Source: Acidithiobacillus sp.
Lineage (GTDB): Bacteria > Pseudomonadota > Gammaproteobacteria > Acidithiobacillales > Acidithiobacillaceae
Direction of reading: 5' to 3'
Length of the DNA: 46,906 nucleotides
Assembly (NCBI RefSeq): GCF_023256195.1
Contig: NZ_JAGDWX010000037.1
Span: 1 to 46,906, forward strand
This document shows, piece by piece, positions 6,957-18,312 of this stretch. The notes beneath the pieces are model-generated. The model was not told the origin of the DNA. It saw only the letters and a program-made list of their open reading frames with translations, and made no database searches. The translations under genes and the position numbers were made by a program. Each line of letters starts with the position of its first letter. The stretch's first letter is position 1.

Positions 6957-9023
6957 TCAGATAAGGCTCAGGACGATATCGATGAGCTTGATGCCGATGA
7001 ACGGAGCGATCAGCCCCCCCAGGCCGTATATCAGGAGGTTGCGACGCAAAAGCGCCTGCGCAGACACCGCCCGATAGGCAACCCCCTTCAGCGCCAAGGG
7101 AATCAGGAAAGGAATGACCACGGCATTGAAGATCACGGCAGACAGAATCGCGCTCTGGGGCGAACTCAGGTCCATGATGTTCAGGGCAGCCAGCTGCGGA
7201 TAGGTCCCCACGAAGGCCGCCGGAATGATGGCGAAATACTTGGCCACATCGTTGGCGATACTGAAGGTCGTCAAGGACCCGCGGGTCATGAGCAACTGCT
7301 TGCCGATGCGGACAATCTCCAGGAGCTTGGTGGGGTCCGAATCCAGATCCACCATATTCGCCGCCTCGCGCGCTGCCTGGGTGCCACTGGCCATGCACAC
7401 GGCCACGTCCGCCTGGGCCAGGGCCGGCGCATCGTTGGTGCCGTCGCCGGTCATGGCCACCATGTGCCCTTCCTGATGATATTCGCGGATACGCGCCAGT
7501 TTGGTCTCGGGCTTGGCCTCGGCCATGTAATCGTCGACCCCGGCCTCGGCCGCAATGGCCCCTGCCGTCAGTGGGTTGTCGCCCGTAACCATGACAGTAC
7601 GGATGCCCATCTTCCGCAGCTCGGCAAAGCGCTCCTTGATGCCGGGCTTGACGATGTCCTTGAGCTCCACCACACCGAGGCCACGGCCGTCCAGGGCCAC
7701 CACCAGGGGTGTGGCACCGGATTGCGCCACCTTCTGGACGATCTGATCGATCTCCGCCGGCCATTGACCACCCTTTTCCTTCACCCAGGCTTTGACGGCA
7801 TCGGGGGCGCCCTTACGCAATTCCTTCCCACCGGCATCAACACCACTCATCCGCGTTTCGGCGGTAAACGGAATCCATTTGGCGTCGTCGCCCAAGGTCT
7901 CCTTCGCTTCCGGATATTTCTGCTCCGCCAGCAGGACGATGCTCTTGCCCTCGGGGGTATCGTCCGTCAATGAGGACAGGCGCGCGGCACTGGCCAGCTC
8001 CTGATCCGTCACCCCGGGCGCGGTGTAGAAGGCCGAGGCCTGGCGATTGCCAAAGGTGATGGTACCGGTCTTGTCCAGAAAAAGGACGTCGGCATCGCCC
8101 GCCGCCTCGATGGCGCGACCCGACTTCGCCACCACATTGGCTTGCAGCAGGCGCATGATACCGGCAATACCGATGGCGGGCAGCAAAGCGCCGATGGTGG
8201 TGGGAATAAGGCAGACCAAAAGGGCCACCAGCACCGTGGTGCTGATCACGGTTCCGCTGTGGTTGGCGTAGTGCACGCTGTAGTAAGAGAAAGGATAGAG
8301 CGTGACCGTCACCACCAGGAAAACGATGGTGAGCAGAACCAGCAGCACGGCCAGGGCAATCTCGTTGGGAGTCTTGCGGCGGGCCGCCCCCTCCACCATA
8401 CGGATCATGCGGTCCAGGAAGGTCTCGCCGGCACTACTGGTAATCTTCACCACCAGCCAGTCCGAGAGCACTCGGGTGCCGCCGGTGACGGCGCTGCGGT
8501 CGCCACCGCCCTCGCGGATGACCGGTGCCGACTCGCCGGTGATGGCGCTCTCGTCCACCGAGGCCACGCCCTCCACCGCCTCGCCATCGGAAGGGATGGC
8601 ATCACCCGCCTCCACCAGGACGTAATCGCCGGGCTGCAGGCTCGCTCCGGGGACCTCTTCCCAAGCGGCGCCGTGGCGTGGCTCACGGAGCTTCTTGGCG
8701 GTCACCTCGTGACGAGCCTGTCGCAGACTCGCCGCCTGTGCCTTGCCCTGCCCCTCGGCCAGGGCCTCGGAGAAATTGGCAAAGAGCACCGTGAGCCAGA
8801 GCCAGAAATCCACGGCCCAGACGAAGCCCGCCTCCGCCCACCGGCCGTGCAGCAGGTCGGCAATACCGATGACCGTAACCAGGATGGCGCCGATGAACAC
8901 CACGAACATCACCGGATTGCGCCATTGTACCCGCGGGTCGAGCTTGCGGAAGCTCTCGCGTACGGCGGTCCGGCCCAGCTGCCGCCAGGAAAAACTCGCA
9001 CTATGAATGTGATGGGTCGTCAT
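6957..9023 (-). CDS. kdpB: Potassium-transporting P-type ATPase subunit B
   Basis: Catalytic P-type ATPase subunit that drives potassium uptake through KdpA. Visible motifs are the actuator-domain ITGESAPV, the phosphorylation motif [23 protein letters not shown] and the hinge motif [17 protein letters not shown]. The 688-aa length matches the family. The ATG at 9023 is chosen because it lies just past the kdpA stop, with GAGAGA upstream; a TTG at 9044 would add seven residues and overlap kdpA. It is the third structural gene of a coupled leftward operon. Confidence 0.97.
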   Translation of the reverse strand: MTTHHIHSASFSWRQLGRTAVRESFRKLDPRVQWRNPVMFVVFIGAILVTVIGIADLLHGRWAEAGFVWAVDFWLWLTVLFANFSEALAEGQGKAQAASLRQARHEVTAKKLREPRHGAAWEEVPGASLQPGDYVLVEAGDAIPSDGEAVEGVASVDESAITGESAPVIREGGGDRSAVTGGTRVLSDWLVVKITSSAGETFLDRMIRMVEGAARRKTPNEIALAVLLVLLTIVFLVVTVTLYPFSYYSVHYANHSGTVISTTVLVALLVCLIPTTIGALLPAIGIAGIMRLLQANVVAKSGRAIEAAGDADVLFLDKTGTITFGNRQASAFYTAPGVTDQELASAARLSSLTDDTPEGKSIVLLAEQKYPEAKETLGDDAKWIPFTAETRMSGVDAGGKELRKGAPDAVKAWVKEKGGQWPAEIDQIVQKVAQSGATPLVVALDGRGLGVVELKDIVKPGIKERFAELRKMGIRTVMVTGDNPLTAGAIAAEAGVDDYMAEAKPETKLARIREYHQEGHMVAMTGDGTNDAPALAQADVAVCMASGTQAAREAANMVDLDSDPTKLLEIVRIGKQLLMTRGSLTTFSIANDVAKYFAIIPAAFVGTYPQLAALNIMDLSSPQSAILSAVIFNAVVIPFLIPLALKGVAYRAVSAQALLRRNLLIYGLGGLIAPFIGIKLIDIVLSLI

Positions 9024-9033
9024 GATCTGTCTC

Positions 9034-10803
9034 TCAATGACCAATCGAAGAGGTGTTGTGTACCGCCGTCGGCAGGCTCAACTGCTCCGCTATGGGCCCA
9101 AGGCCCAGCGCCGGGATGAAGTTCAAGGCCCCCACCAGCAGCACCACGACGGTAGTGAAGACCACGAAGAGGGGTGTGGCCGGGTTGAGGGTGCCCGGGC
9201 TTGCCGGGATGCGCCTCTTCGCCGCCAGGGAACCGGCGATAGCCAGCAGCGGGAGATAGGCGAGATAGCGATTGAGCAGAACACACAGGCCCGTGAGCAG
9301 GTTATAGAAGGTGGTGTTGGCATTGAGCCCACCGAAGGCGCTGCCGTTATTGTTGCTGGGACTGGTGACGGCATAGAGAATCTCCGAGAACCCATGGGCC
9401 CCGGGATTCAGCACGGCATCGCGGCCGCCCGGCAGACTCACCGCCACCGCCGTGCCGATGAGCACCAGCATCGGCATGACCAATATGGCCAGCGAGGCCA
9501 TCTTGATCTCGTAGGACTCGATCTTCTTGCCCAGAAACTCCGGGGTGCGACCGATCATGAGGCCCGCCAGGAATACCGCGATGAGGACGAAGGCCAGCAT
9601 GGAAGCAATACCGGTCCCCACGCCACCGGGAGTGACCTCACCCAACTGCATCAGGAGCAGATTCACCATACCCGACAAGGGCATGAAGGAGTCGTAGGCG
9701 GAATTGGCGGCTCCCGTCGAGGTTCCCGTGGCCACAGCGCCGAAGAGGGCACTGCCAGCAGTACCGATGCGATCCTCGACCCCCTCCATATTGCCACCAC
9801 CGGCTAGCAGACTCGTATTCTTCTGGTCGACGCCGATGGTCGTGAGCACAGGGTTGCCGGCCAGATCCTGCTGCTGACTCAGTATGGCGAGAGGGGTGAA
9901 GAGCAGTAGCATGACCGCCAGAATACCCACCCCGAGACGCATGTTCTTGACGCGATGACCGAAGTAGAAAACCAAGGCAAAGGGGATGAGAAAAATGGCC
10001 ACCATCTGGAAGAAATTGGTGAGGCCCGTGGGATTCTCAAAGGGATGTCCGGAATTGGCATTGAAAAAGCCGCCGCCGTTGGTACCCAGCAGCTTGATGG
10101 CTTCCTGCGACGCCACCGGCCCCATGGCGATGACTTGCTGCGTCACCATCTGGCCTTTGTGCAGAAAGGGCTGAATCAGGTCGACGTGGACGTACGCGGC
10201 AAAGTTCTGGATGGCACCTTGCTCGACGAAAAACAGAGCGAGGATAACCGACAAGGGAAGGAGCACGTAGAGCGTCGTGCGCACGAGATCCACCCACAGA
10301 TTACCGATGCCCGATTTCTCGGCACGGGTAAAACCACGGATCATGGCCAGGGCCAAGACAATACCGGAAGCGGCAGAGAGAAAGTTCTGTACCGCCATAC
10401 CCAGCATCTGGCTCACGTAACTCATGGTACTTTCGCCACCATAATCCTGCCAATTGGTGTTGGAGACGAAACTCGCCGCGGTATTGAAACTTATCTGCAC
10501 CCCGGGACTGCCGAAGTGCATGGGGTTGAGGGGCAGGTAATTCTGGAAATACAAAAGCAGATAGAGAAAGACAGCGCCTACCAGATTGAAGAGAATCCAG
10601 AGCAGGGCATATTGCCGCCAGCTCATATCGGCTTTGGCATCGACACCGGCCGCGGCATATATGGCGTGCTCCACTGGACCCAGCAGCCTTTTGGCAAGGC
10701 AGCTTTGGTCACTGAAGATACGCTGCATATAGGCACCCAAAGGCCACGCCAGGACGATGGTCACCACCAACATGGTAAAGGTGAGCAGCAGGGCGTCGTT
10801 CAT
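9034..10803 (-). CDS. kdpA: Potassium-transporting ATPase subunit A (canonical)
   Basis: Channel-like subunit that binds and translocates potassium. The 589-aa protein carries canonical pore loops: [35 protein letters not shown], a [13 protein letters not shown] loop and [15 protein letters not shown]. Cytoplasmic motifs [12 protein letters not shown] and [13 protein letters not shown] are present. Its ATG overlaps the kdpF stop (ATGA), indicating coupled translation. Comparison with the orphan copy at 981-2720 shows this one keeps the usual filter residues, so it is the working Kdp subunit. Confidence 0.97.
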   Translation of the reverse strand: MNDALLLTFTMLVVTIVLAWPLGAYMQRIFSDQSCLAKRLLGPVEHAIYAAAGVDAKADMSWRQYALLWILFNLVGAVFLYLLLYFQNYLPLNPMHFGSPGVQISFNTAASFVSNTNWQDYGGESTMSYVSQMLGMAVQNFLSAASGIVLALAMIRGFTRAEKSGIGNLWVDLVRTTLYVLLPLSVILALFFVEQGAIQNFAAYVHVDLIQPFLHKGQMVTQQVIAMGPVASQEAIKLLGTNGGGFFNANSGHPFENPTGLTNFFQMVAIFLIPFALVFYFGHRVKNMRLGVGILAVMLLLFTPLAILSQQQDLAGNPVLTTIGVDQKNTSLLAGGGNMEGVEDRIGTAGSALFGAVATGTSTGAANSAYDSFMPLSGMVNLLLMQLGEVTPGGVGTGIASMLAFVLIAVFLAGLMIGRTPEFLGKKIESYEIKMASLAILVMPMLVLIGTAVAVSLPGGRDAVLNPGAHGFSEILYAVTSPSNNNGSAFGGLNANTTFYNLLTGLCVLLNRYLAYLPLLAIAGSLAAKRRIPASPGTLNPATPLFVVFTTVVVLLVGALNFIPALGLGPIAEQLSLPTAVHNTSSIGH

Positions 10804-10892
10804 AGGAAACGCTCCGGATTGAACAGGAAGAAGAAAAGATAGACGAGCAAGGCGGCGGCAAGCCCCAGTCCGATCCAGGTGAAGATATCCAT
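10800..10892 (-). CDS. kdpF: Potassium-transporting ATPase subunit F
   Basis: 30-aa single-span membrane peptide that stabilises the Kdp complex. The sequence has a hydrophobic span (IGLGLAAALLVYLFFFL) and ends with the family tail NPERFL. The ATG at 10892 has AAGGAG six bases upstream. Its stop overlaps the kdpA start, and its start overlaps the stop of the preceding 29-aa ORF. Confidence 0.92.
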   Translation of the reverse strand: MDIFTWIGLGLAAALLVYLFFFLFNPERFL

Positions 10893-10981
10893 CACCAACT
10901 CCTTACACGCTCGAGGAAATAGACGAGGCCTGTGCCCAGACCAAAGGGTATCAGCAGTATCACCAGATAGAGCAAAAACAT
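10892..10981 (-). CDS. 29-aa membrane peptide preceding kdpF
   Basis: A short ORF between the kdp promoter and kdpF. The peptide begins MFLLYLVILLIPFGLG, contains one hydrophobic span (about 2-21) and ends with a charged tail (LERVRSW). GGAG lies seven bases before its ATG. Its TGA and the kdpF ATG share a base (TGATG), the arrangement expected for translational coupling. It differs from kdpF and does not match a family I can name. It could be an extra Kdp-associated small subunit or a translated leader; an unused ORF cannot be excluded. Confidence 0.6.
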   Translation of the reverse strand: MFLLYLVILLIPFGLGTGLVYFLERVRSW

Positions 10982-11022
10982 GATCGATCTCCTTGCAGAC
11001 TCCGGCACCATAACGGCAGCGG

Positions 11023-11039
11023 TATAAAAATGCCATAAA
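11023..11039 (-). promoter_or_regulatory. KdpE-like binding site before the kdp operon
   Basis: On the minus strand TTTATG, five bases, TTTATA, an 11-base direct repeat (plus-strand ATAAAAA at 11024-11030 and 11035-11041). It lies 41 bases before the 29-aa ORF and about 60 bases past kdpD's upstream side in the divergent 163-base gap. It matches the layout of the known KdpE site. Confidence 0.6.
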
Positions 11040-11144
11040 AAGTCGGGCTCCGGCTGGCGGCAGTACCGCTGCCTATTGGCCCGCCGCGGCCCTTACCCTA
11101 TGATGCCGAAGAGCGAGGGCGCCACGGCTGGCCACAAGGAACCC

Positions 11145-13886
11145 ATGAGCGACGACAGTACAGAGGATAGACCGGACCCCGATGCCCTGCTGGCGGCGGT
11201 GCAGAAAGAAGAGGCCGCCAAACAGCGGGGACGACTGAAGATCTTTTTCGGTGCAGCGCCCGGGGTAGGCAAGACCTACGCCATGCTTCGCTACGGCCTG
11301 GACGAGATGAACAAGGGTCGGGACGTGCTCATCGGCGTGGTGGAAACGCACCAGCGCAGCGACACCCAGGCCCTGGCCGACGCCCTGCCACAGCTCCCCC
11401 TGCGGGAGGTACAGCACCGCAACGTCACGCTCAAGGAATTCGATCTGGACGCCGCCCTGGCGCGCCGTCCCGGTCTGCTGCTGCTGGACGAACTGGCCCA
11501 CAGCAACGCGCCGGGCTCCCGTCACCAAAAGCGCTGGCAAGACCTGGAAGAGCTTCTGGACGCCGGCATCCACGTCGCCACCACCGTCAATGTCCAGCAT
11601 CTCGAGAGCGTCAACGAAGTGGTGCGCGCCATCACCGGCGTGCAGGTGCGCGAAACCGTGCCCGATCGCATCATTGCCGAGGCGGAAGAGCTCACCCTGG
11701 TGGACATCAGCGATACCGACCTCCTTCAGCGCCTGAAGGAGGGCAAGGTCTACCTGGGGGAGCGCGGTGAGCGGGCCATGGCCAACTTCTTCCGCAAGGG
11801 TAACCTCATCGCCCTGCGGCAGCTGGCCATGCGCATCGCCGCCGATCGCGTGGATCTGGAACTGCGCCAGTTCAATGCCGAGAACCCGGAAGACTCCAAA
11901 TCCGGCGGCGGCGTGCGGGAGCGGCTGATGGTGGCCATCGGCATGTATCCCGAGGACGAACATCTGGTGCGGGCGGGCTATCACCTGGCGACGGCCTTGC
12001 GCTGTCCCTGGATCGTGGTACACGTGGATACCCCCCGGGGATTGCTGCAGAAGCCCGAGGAGCAGGCGTGGCTGTGGAGCCACCTGCATCTGGCCGAACG
12101 TTTGGGTGCCGAGACCGTGCGCCTGACGGGCGTGGACGTGGCCGCGGAGATCCTGGCCTATGCCGAACTGCGGGACGTGACCCAGATCCTCGTCGGTCAG
12201 GCCCAAGGCCTGCGTCGCTACATCTGGTGGTGGCCCGGCTCGCTGCTGGGCAAGCTGCTCAACCGGCAGCGGCGCATGGATGTGGTCGTGCACCCCCTGC
12301 CCCTGAAGAAGGCCGTGAGCGAGGAGAGCCTGGAGCGAAGTCGTCAGTACCTGGGCATGACCATCAGCCCGGAGCAACGGCGCCAGCGCAACCGCGCCCT
12401 GGCCATGGGTGCGGGCCTCGGCATCGGTCTGTCGCTGCTCGCACTGGCCCTGAATCCGCTCCTGGGTCTGCCCAGCGTCTTCCTCCTGTACCTGGTGGGT
12501 ACCGTGGGCACGGCTCTACACTACGGGCGCTGGCCCTCCATCATCGCCCTGTCCAGCGCCCTGGTGACCTTCTACGCCTTCGGTCTCAGCCGCGGTCTGC
12601 CGGCCACCCTCGGCTCCCTGGTGACCTTTGGCATCATCCTGGCCCTGGCCGTACTCATCAGCCAATTGGTAGCTCGCTCCCGCGAACAGGAAAACATGGC
12701 GCGCATGCGCGAGCGGCGGGCGCGCAATCTCTACACGCTGGTGCAGGCCCTCAGCCGTCTGCGCAGCGCCCCGGAGATTCTGACCACGGCGGCGGAGCAG
12801 ATCCACAGTACCCTCGGCCTCAGCACCGCCTTCTGGTTGCCGGCAGGGGCCGACGACGGCTTGCCCCTGCGGCTGCTGCCAGAGGACACCGATCTGGGGG
12901 AGCAGCGCGATGGTCTGCAGTCCGCAGCCGTCTGGGTCTTTCAGCACGGTCGCCCGGCGGGCATGGGCACCGATACCCTCTCGGGTCTGCCGGCCCTGAT
13001 GCTGCCCATCTCCGCCGGCGAACGAGTGCTGGGGGTGATGATGGTCAGCGACGTGGAGATCCGACGCACACCGGCGGACTGGCTGCGCTACATGGAGACC
13101 ATCACCCGTCTGGTAGCCGTCGCCCTGGAGTCGGCCCGCACCTTTCAGCGGCGCAGCGAGGCCGACCTGCACCTGCAGCTGGAACGCATGCAGAGCGCCC
13201 TCTTGAGCGCCGTCTCCCACGATCTGCGCACACCGCTCACCACCATTCTGGGCTCTCTCGCCACCCTCGAGCGCCTGCACGGCACCCTGCCAGAGGCAGA
13301 ACAGCAGCAGCTGATTCGCGATATCCGCACCGAGACGGAACGCATGAGCCAGACCATGGAGCGCATCCTGCGGGTAGCCGCTCTGCTGTCGGGCGGTGCC
13401 GAACTGCACAAGGAGTGGGTACCGCTCACGGAGATTTTGGGCAGCGCCCGGCGAGAGCGCGAGAGTCTCTGCGCCGATCGCCCCTTCAACGTCCAGATCC
13501 CCGCCGATCTGCCCTTGCTGCACGGAGACCCCACCCTGCTCACCCAGGTGCTGGGCAATCTCATCGAAAACGCCTGCCGCTACACCCCGCCGGGTAGCGC
13601 CGTGGATATCCAGGCCTGGGCCAATCCGCAGGAGATCTTCGTCTGCGTCATCGACCACGGCTATGGCATCCCGCCCGGGCGCGAACGCGAGATCTTCGAG
13701 CGCTTCAGTCGCGTCAAACCGCCGGTTGGCACGGGAGGCAGTGGCCTGGGTCTGGCCATCGCCCAGAGTGTTCTGCAGATGCACGGCGGGCGCATCTGGG
13801 CCAGCAACCAGGTCATGAACCGGGGCGCCAAATTCTGTTTTTCCCTGCCGCGGGAAGCGCCGCCCTCTCTGCCCAAGGAGGAGTAG
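11145..13886 (+). CDS. kdpD: Potassium/turgor sensor histidine kinase KdpD
   Basis: Membrane sensor kinase that controls KdpE in response to potassium limitation and osmotic stress. Domain order: N-terminal KdpD domain with a Walker-type GAAPGVGKTYAML, a universal-stress-like domain, four closely spaced membrane spans (about 420-520), a GAF-like region, the HisKA box AVSHDLRTPLTTI and an HATPase with GYGIPPGREREIFERF and GGSGLGLAIAQ. The ATG at 11145 has AAGGA upstream and gives 913 aa, close to the usual 890-900; a TTG at 11076 would add 23 poorly supported residues. It is transcribed divergently from kdpFABC and is followed directly by kdpE. Confidence 0.96.
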   Translation: MSDDSTEDRPDPDALLAAVQKEEAAKQRGRLKIFFGAAPGVGKTYAMLRYGLDEMNKGRDVLIGVVETHQRSDTQALADALPQLPLREVQHRNVTLKEFDLDAALARRPGLLLLDELAHSNAPGSRHQKRWQDLEELLDAGIHVATTVNVQHLESVNEVVRAITGVQVRETVPDRIIAEAEELTLVDISDTDLLQRLKEGKVYLGERGERAMANFFRKGNLIALRQLAMRIAADRVDLELRQFNAENPEDSKSGGGVRERLMVAIGMYPEDEHLVRAGYHLATALRCPWIVVHVDTPRGLLQKPEEQAWLWSHLHLAERLGAETVRLTGVDVAAEILAYAELRDVTQILVGQAQGLRRYIWWWPGSLLGKLLNRQRRMDVVVHPLPLKKAVSEESLERSRQYLGMTISPEQRRQRNRALAMGAGLGIGLSLLALALNPLLGLPSVFLLYLVGTVGTALHYGRWPSIIALSSALVTFYAFGLSRGLPATLGSLVTFGIILALAVLISQLVARSREQENMARMRERRARNLYTLVQALSRLRSAPEILTTAAEQIHSTLGLSTAFWLPAGADDGLPLRLLPEDTDLGEQRDGLQSAAVWVFQHGRPAGMGTDTLSGLPALMLPISAGERVLGVMMVSDVEIRRTPADWLRYMETITRLVAVALESARTFQRRSEADLHLQLERMQSALLSAVSHDLRTPLTTILGSLATLERLHGTLPEAEQQQLIRDIRTETERMSQTMERILRVAALLSGGAELHKEWVPLTEILGSARRERESLCADRPFNVQIPADLPLLHGDPTLLTQVLGNLIENACRYTPPGSAVDIQAWANPQEIFVCVIDHGYGIPPGREREIFERFSRVKPPVGTGGSGLGLAIAQSVLQMHGGRIWASNQVMNRGAKFCFSLPREAPPSLPKEE

Positions 13887-14617
<731 letters not shown>

Positions 14618-14618
<1 letters not shown>

Positions 14619-16444
14619 TGCCCGTCGACACCCCGAGCATCCACGCCATCGCGGTCATGATCATCGCACTGCTGGCGCTGGTGTCCTACAGCCGTCAGAG
14701 CATCCCGGTGGCGACCACGAGCCTGGGCATCCTGGTGATCATTCCCCTGTTCTTCGCCTTGCTGCCCATGCACAACGGCCACGGCACCCTGGATCCCACC
14801 ATCTTTTTCCAAGGCTTCGGCAACGAGGCCCTGGTCGCCATCGTCTCCTTGATGGTGGCCGGTGCTGCCATCGTCCACACCGGCGCTCTGGAACCCTTGG
14901 GCCGCTTCCTCAGCAAAGTCTGGAACTGGGCGCCGCCCCTGGCTCTGCTGCTGGTGCTTCTGGTCACGGCGGTCCTGAGCGCCTTCGTCAACGACACCCC
15001 GCTGGTCGTGCTCCTGATTCCGCTGCTCACCAGCATTGCTCTGCGCACCAACCGGCCGGTGTCGCGCATGCTCATGCCGCTGGGCTTTTCCGCCCTGATC
15101 GGCGGTATGGCCACCACCATCGGCACCTCCACCAACCTCGTGGTGGTGTCGGTGGCGCAGTCCCTGGGGCTGCCGCCCATGGGGATGTTTCACTTCACCT
15201 TGCCCGCGGCCATCGCCGGTGGTGTGGCCATGCTGTATCTCTGGCTCATCGCACCGCTGCTCCTGCCCAACCGCCCGACCCCCTCCGGTGACCGCTCGCC
15301 GCGCATTTTCAATGCCAAGCTCAAGCTGAAGGAGGACAGCAAGTTTGTCGGCAAGACCCTGGCGGAGCTGCGTAAGGATGTGGGCGACATCAAGGTCAGT
15401 CGGGTACAGCGCGGCGAGCAGATCCTCGTACCATTTCCGGACCTCAAGCTCGCCGCGGGCGACGAGCTGCAGGTGCGCGATTACGCCGATAAGCTGAAGG
15501 ATCTCGAGGCTGGCCTGGGGGCGGAACTGACCCTGGGCGACAAAAAGCATGAGTCCGCGGAAAAGGACAAGAACAAGGACGAAGACAGCGATCAGCAAGT
15601 GGTGGAAGTCGTGATACTGCCCGCCTCACCGCTGGTGGGGCGGACGCTCAAGGGCAGCCGCTTCGCGGCCCGCTTCGACCTCGTTCCCCTCGGCATCTAC
15701 CGTCGTGGTACCAGTCTGCAGACCGACGATCTGGAAGCGGAGCGGCTGCGCAACGGCGACGTCATCCTGGTGCAGGGCTCGCGTGAGCGAATCGCCGAAA
15801 TCCGTGCCCGCGGCGATCTCACCTTCCTCGATGCCAGTGTCGATCTGCCACGCAGCAAGAAAGCGCCTTTGGCTCTGCTCATCATGCTTGCCATCGTCCT
15901 GCCGGCGGCACTCAACCTCCTGCCCATTGCCGTGACCGCTCCAGTGGGGGTTCTACTCATGATCGTCACCGGCTGCATCGAGTGGCGCCAGGTGGGCGGT
16001 GCCATCAGCGCCTCCGTCATCCTCCTCATCGCCGCCGGTATCGCTTTGAGCACGGCGCTGGTCAAGACGGGCGCCGCCCATTTTCTGGCCCAGGCCTTCC
16101 TCAGCCTGACCCACGGGTTGCCACCGACCATCCTGGTGGGACTCATCCTCTTTTTCGTGGCTTTCCTCGGCAACGTCGCCTCGCACACCACCGGCGCCCT
16201 CATCGGCGCCCCCATCTCGGTCCAGATTGCTCACGGCTTGGGGCTCTCTCCGGAACCCTTCCTGCTGGCTGTGCTCTTCGGTGCCAATCTAGGCTACGCC
16301 ACGCCCATGGCCTACCAGACCAACGTCCTGACCATGAATGCGGCGGGCTACACCTTCATGGACTTCTTCCGGGTCGGGCTGCCCTTGTTGATCCTCATGG
16401 GTGTGCTCATCAGCTGGATGTTGCCGCAGTTCTTTCCCTTCTGA
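14618..16444 (+). CDS. SLC13-family permease with two TrkA_C domains
   Basis: Divalent anion/sodium symporter family (SLC13/DASS, SAC1-like) membrane transporter, 608 aa. Layout: about five to six N-terminal spans with family motifs FVNDTPLVVLLIPLL and GGMATTIGTSTNLVVVSVAQ, a central cytoplasmic part with two RCK_C/TrkA_C-like domains (about 230-300 and 325-400) separated by a highly charged Lys/Glu/Asp linker, and a second membrane half with GNVASHTTGALIGAP and GANLGYATPMAYQTN. Proteins of this layout often move sulfate or dicarboxylates. Its ATG overlaps the kdpE stop (TGATG), so translation is tied to kdpDE. That context hints at ion-balance control, but the substrate is not shown. Confidence 0.88.
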
Positions 16445-16516
16445 GGGTGCGGTGCCCACCGCAGCGGGACACTCGACCACCCACCGGACAGGTGCAAGCG
16501 TCGCCGGGGTCAGTCG

Positions 16517-17236
16517 GTGACCGTCCTTTCCGTCGACCTCGCCTATAGACGTTACCGCGATTGCGGAACGGTGCTCCTGCGGCGGCAGGCGGGCGCCATC
16601 GCCGTCGATTTCCCGTCCTTGGAGCTTTCCGGCACGCCGGCGCCCGAGCCCTTGGCGGCGCGACTCGCCCACATCGCGGCCGAGGCTCAGGTCCACTGTA
16701 TCCTCCTGGACGGCCCCCAGGCCTGGAAGGATGAGGACAACGGGCTCGTGCACGCGCGCCGCTGCGAGCGGGCCCTCAATACCCCGGCCAAGACCGGCCC
16801 GCCGGGACAGGTGAAGCCGGCCAACTATGGACCCTTCGTCGAATTTTCCATCGCCGTCTTCGATGCCCTGGAGCGCCTGGGCTGGCCACGTCTGGAGGAC
16901 CCGCTGCGACCACGGCGGCGGAGCGTAGAGTCCTTCCCCACCGCCGCCTGGCGCGGGCTTGGCCTGCTCAGCCTGCCGGCGAAGAGCAGAACCCATCCCG
17001 CCGATCTTCAAGAGGCGCTCAGGCGCTTGTGCGCGGTCTTCCACCTGGAACTCGCCCGCGAACCCAATCACGACGAGCTCCAAGCCATCGTGGCCGGACT
17101 CGGCGGGCTTGCCCTGGAAGCTCAGAATGGTGGGGGTTTTCGCGCCGAGGGCGTACCGCCCTTCCGGAAGGCGGGCAGCCCGCGCGAAGGTTTCATCCTG
17201 CTACCTCAAAGCCGGTTTGGACTTTTCCCAGACTGA
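16517..17236 (+). CDS. DUF429-family protein
   Basis: 239-aa protein resembling DUF429, a family with a predicted RNase H-like fold and unknown role. The N-terminal SVDLAYRR, the ILLDGPQAWK segment and VESFPTAAWRGLG correspond to the family's conserved acidic strand, DGPxG-like loop and Glu-containing strand. It is probably cytoplasmic. The GTG at 16517 is the first start; the ribosome site is weak. It lies alone between the permease and the pyruvate dehydrogenase operon. The C-terminal part (NGGGFRAEGVPPFRKAG) looks flexible. Confidence 0.65.
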   Translation: MTVLSVDLAYRRYRDCGTVLLRRQAGAIAVDFPSLELSGTPAPEPLAARLAHIAAEAQVHCILLDGPQAWKDEDNGLVHARRCERALNTPAKTGPPGQVKPANYGPFVEFSIAVFDALERLGWPRLEDPLRPRRRSVESFPTAAWRGLGLLSLPAKSRTHPADLQEALRRLCAVFHLELAREPNHDELQAIVAGLGGLALEAQNGGGFRAEGVPPFRKAGSPREGFILLPQSRFGLFPD

Positions 17237-17325
17237 GCGGGGTCCTCCTGCCCTTGACGCTCGCGCCGGGGCTAAGCCATCATTGACCGGATTTACCTTC
17301 AACCAGAATCGTATTCAGGAGGATC

Positions 17326-18312
17326 ATGGACGCGACCGACCAGAAGCGCCTGTTGCGGGAGATGCTCTTCGCCCGCCGCTTTGAGGAGCGCTGTGCAGAG
17401 GCTTATCAGGAGCGGCAGATCGGCGGTTTTCTGCATCTCTATCCCGGTCAGGAAGCCTGCGCCATCGGCGTGCTGGAAAAGGCACGTCCGGGCCACGACT
17501 ATGTGGTCACCGGCTATCGGGACCACATCCACGCCATCAAGTCGGGGGTCGACCCCAAGGCGGTCATGGCCGAGCTTTTCGGCAAGGAAACGGGCTGCTC
17601 CAAGGGTCGCGGCGGTTCCATGCACATCTTCGATCCGGACCGGCATTTCATGGGCGGTTATGCGCTGGTGGGCGGGCCTTTTCCGCTGGCTGCCGGTTTT
17701 GGCAAGGCCATCCAGATGCGCGGCGGCGACGAGATCAGCATCTGCTTTCTGGGGGACGGGGCCAATAACCAGGGCACCTTCCACGAGACCATGAACATGG
17801 CCAGTCTCTGGGATCTGCCGGTGCTCTTCGTCTGTGAGAACAACCTCTACGGCATCGGCACGGCCATCGAGCGCGCCACCGTCGAGATCAACCAGTACAA
17901 GCGGGTGGCGCCCTACCGCATCGAGGCGGCGCAGTGCGACGGTCAGGACATCGATGTGGTCATGCAGCACGCCGAGACGGCGGTGAACTACGTGCGCGAA
18001 AAGCGCCGTCCCTACTTCCTGGAGCTCATGACCTACCGCCTGCGCGGTCACTCCATGTCCGACTCTGGCGCCTACCGCAGCAAGGACGAGGTGGAACAGT
18101 GGGCACGGCGCGATCCCATCGGCATCTACAAGGCCCGCCTCGTCGCCGCCGGGGTGCTGAGTGAAGCCGATTTCGCCGCCATGGACCAGGCCGTTCAGGA
18201 CGAGATCGAGCAGGAGATCATTCCCTTTGCCGAGCAGAGCCCCGAGCCGGCGGTAGAGGATCTGGAGCGCTACGTCTACGTCGAAGGAGGCTGCACGGCA
18301 TGGCAGAACTGA
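17326..18312 (+). CDS. pdhA: Pyruvate dehydrogenase E1 component, alpha subunit
   Basis: Thiamine-diphosphate subunit of the pyruvate dehydrogenase complex, which decarboxylates pyruvate and passes the acetyl group to lipoyl-E2. The 328-aa sequence has the active-site GYRDHIHAIKSG region, the substrate loop GRGGSMHIFDPDRHFMGGYA and the TPP motif GDGANNQGTFHETMN ... CENN. The phosphorylation-loop YRLRGHSMSD is typical of the alpha subunit of heterotetrameric E1. The ATG has AGGAGG upstream. It overlaps pdhB by 13 bases. A branched-chain oxoacid E1 is less likely. Confidence 0.93.
   Translation: MDATDQKRLLREMLFARRFEERCAEAYQERQIGGFLHLYPGQEACAIGVLEKARPGHDYVVTGYRDHIHAIKSGVDPKAVMAELFGKETGCSKGRGGSMHIFDPDRHFMGGYALVGGPFPLAAGFGKAIQMRGGDEISICFLGDGANNQGTFHETMNMASLWDLPVLFVCENNLYGIGTAIERATVEINQYKRVAPYRIEAAQCDGQDIDVVMQHAETAVNYVREKRRPYFLELMTYRLRGHSMSDSGAYRSKDEVEQWARRDPIGIYKARLVAAGVLSEADFAAMDQAVQDEIEQEIIPFAEQSPEPAVEDLERYVYVEGGCTAWQN

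Noticed and set aside
11073-12377. 434-aa open frame on the minus strand
   Set aside because: Shadow of the kdpD N-terminal domains; Gln/His-rich antisense composition.
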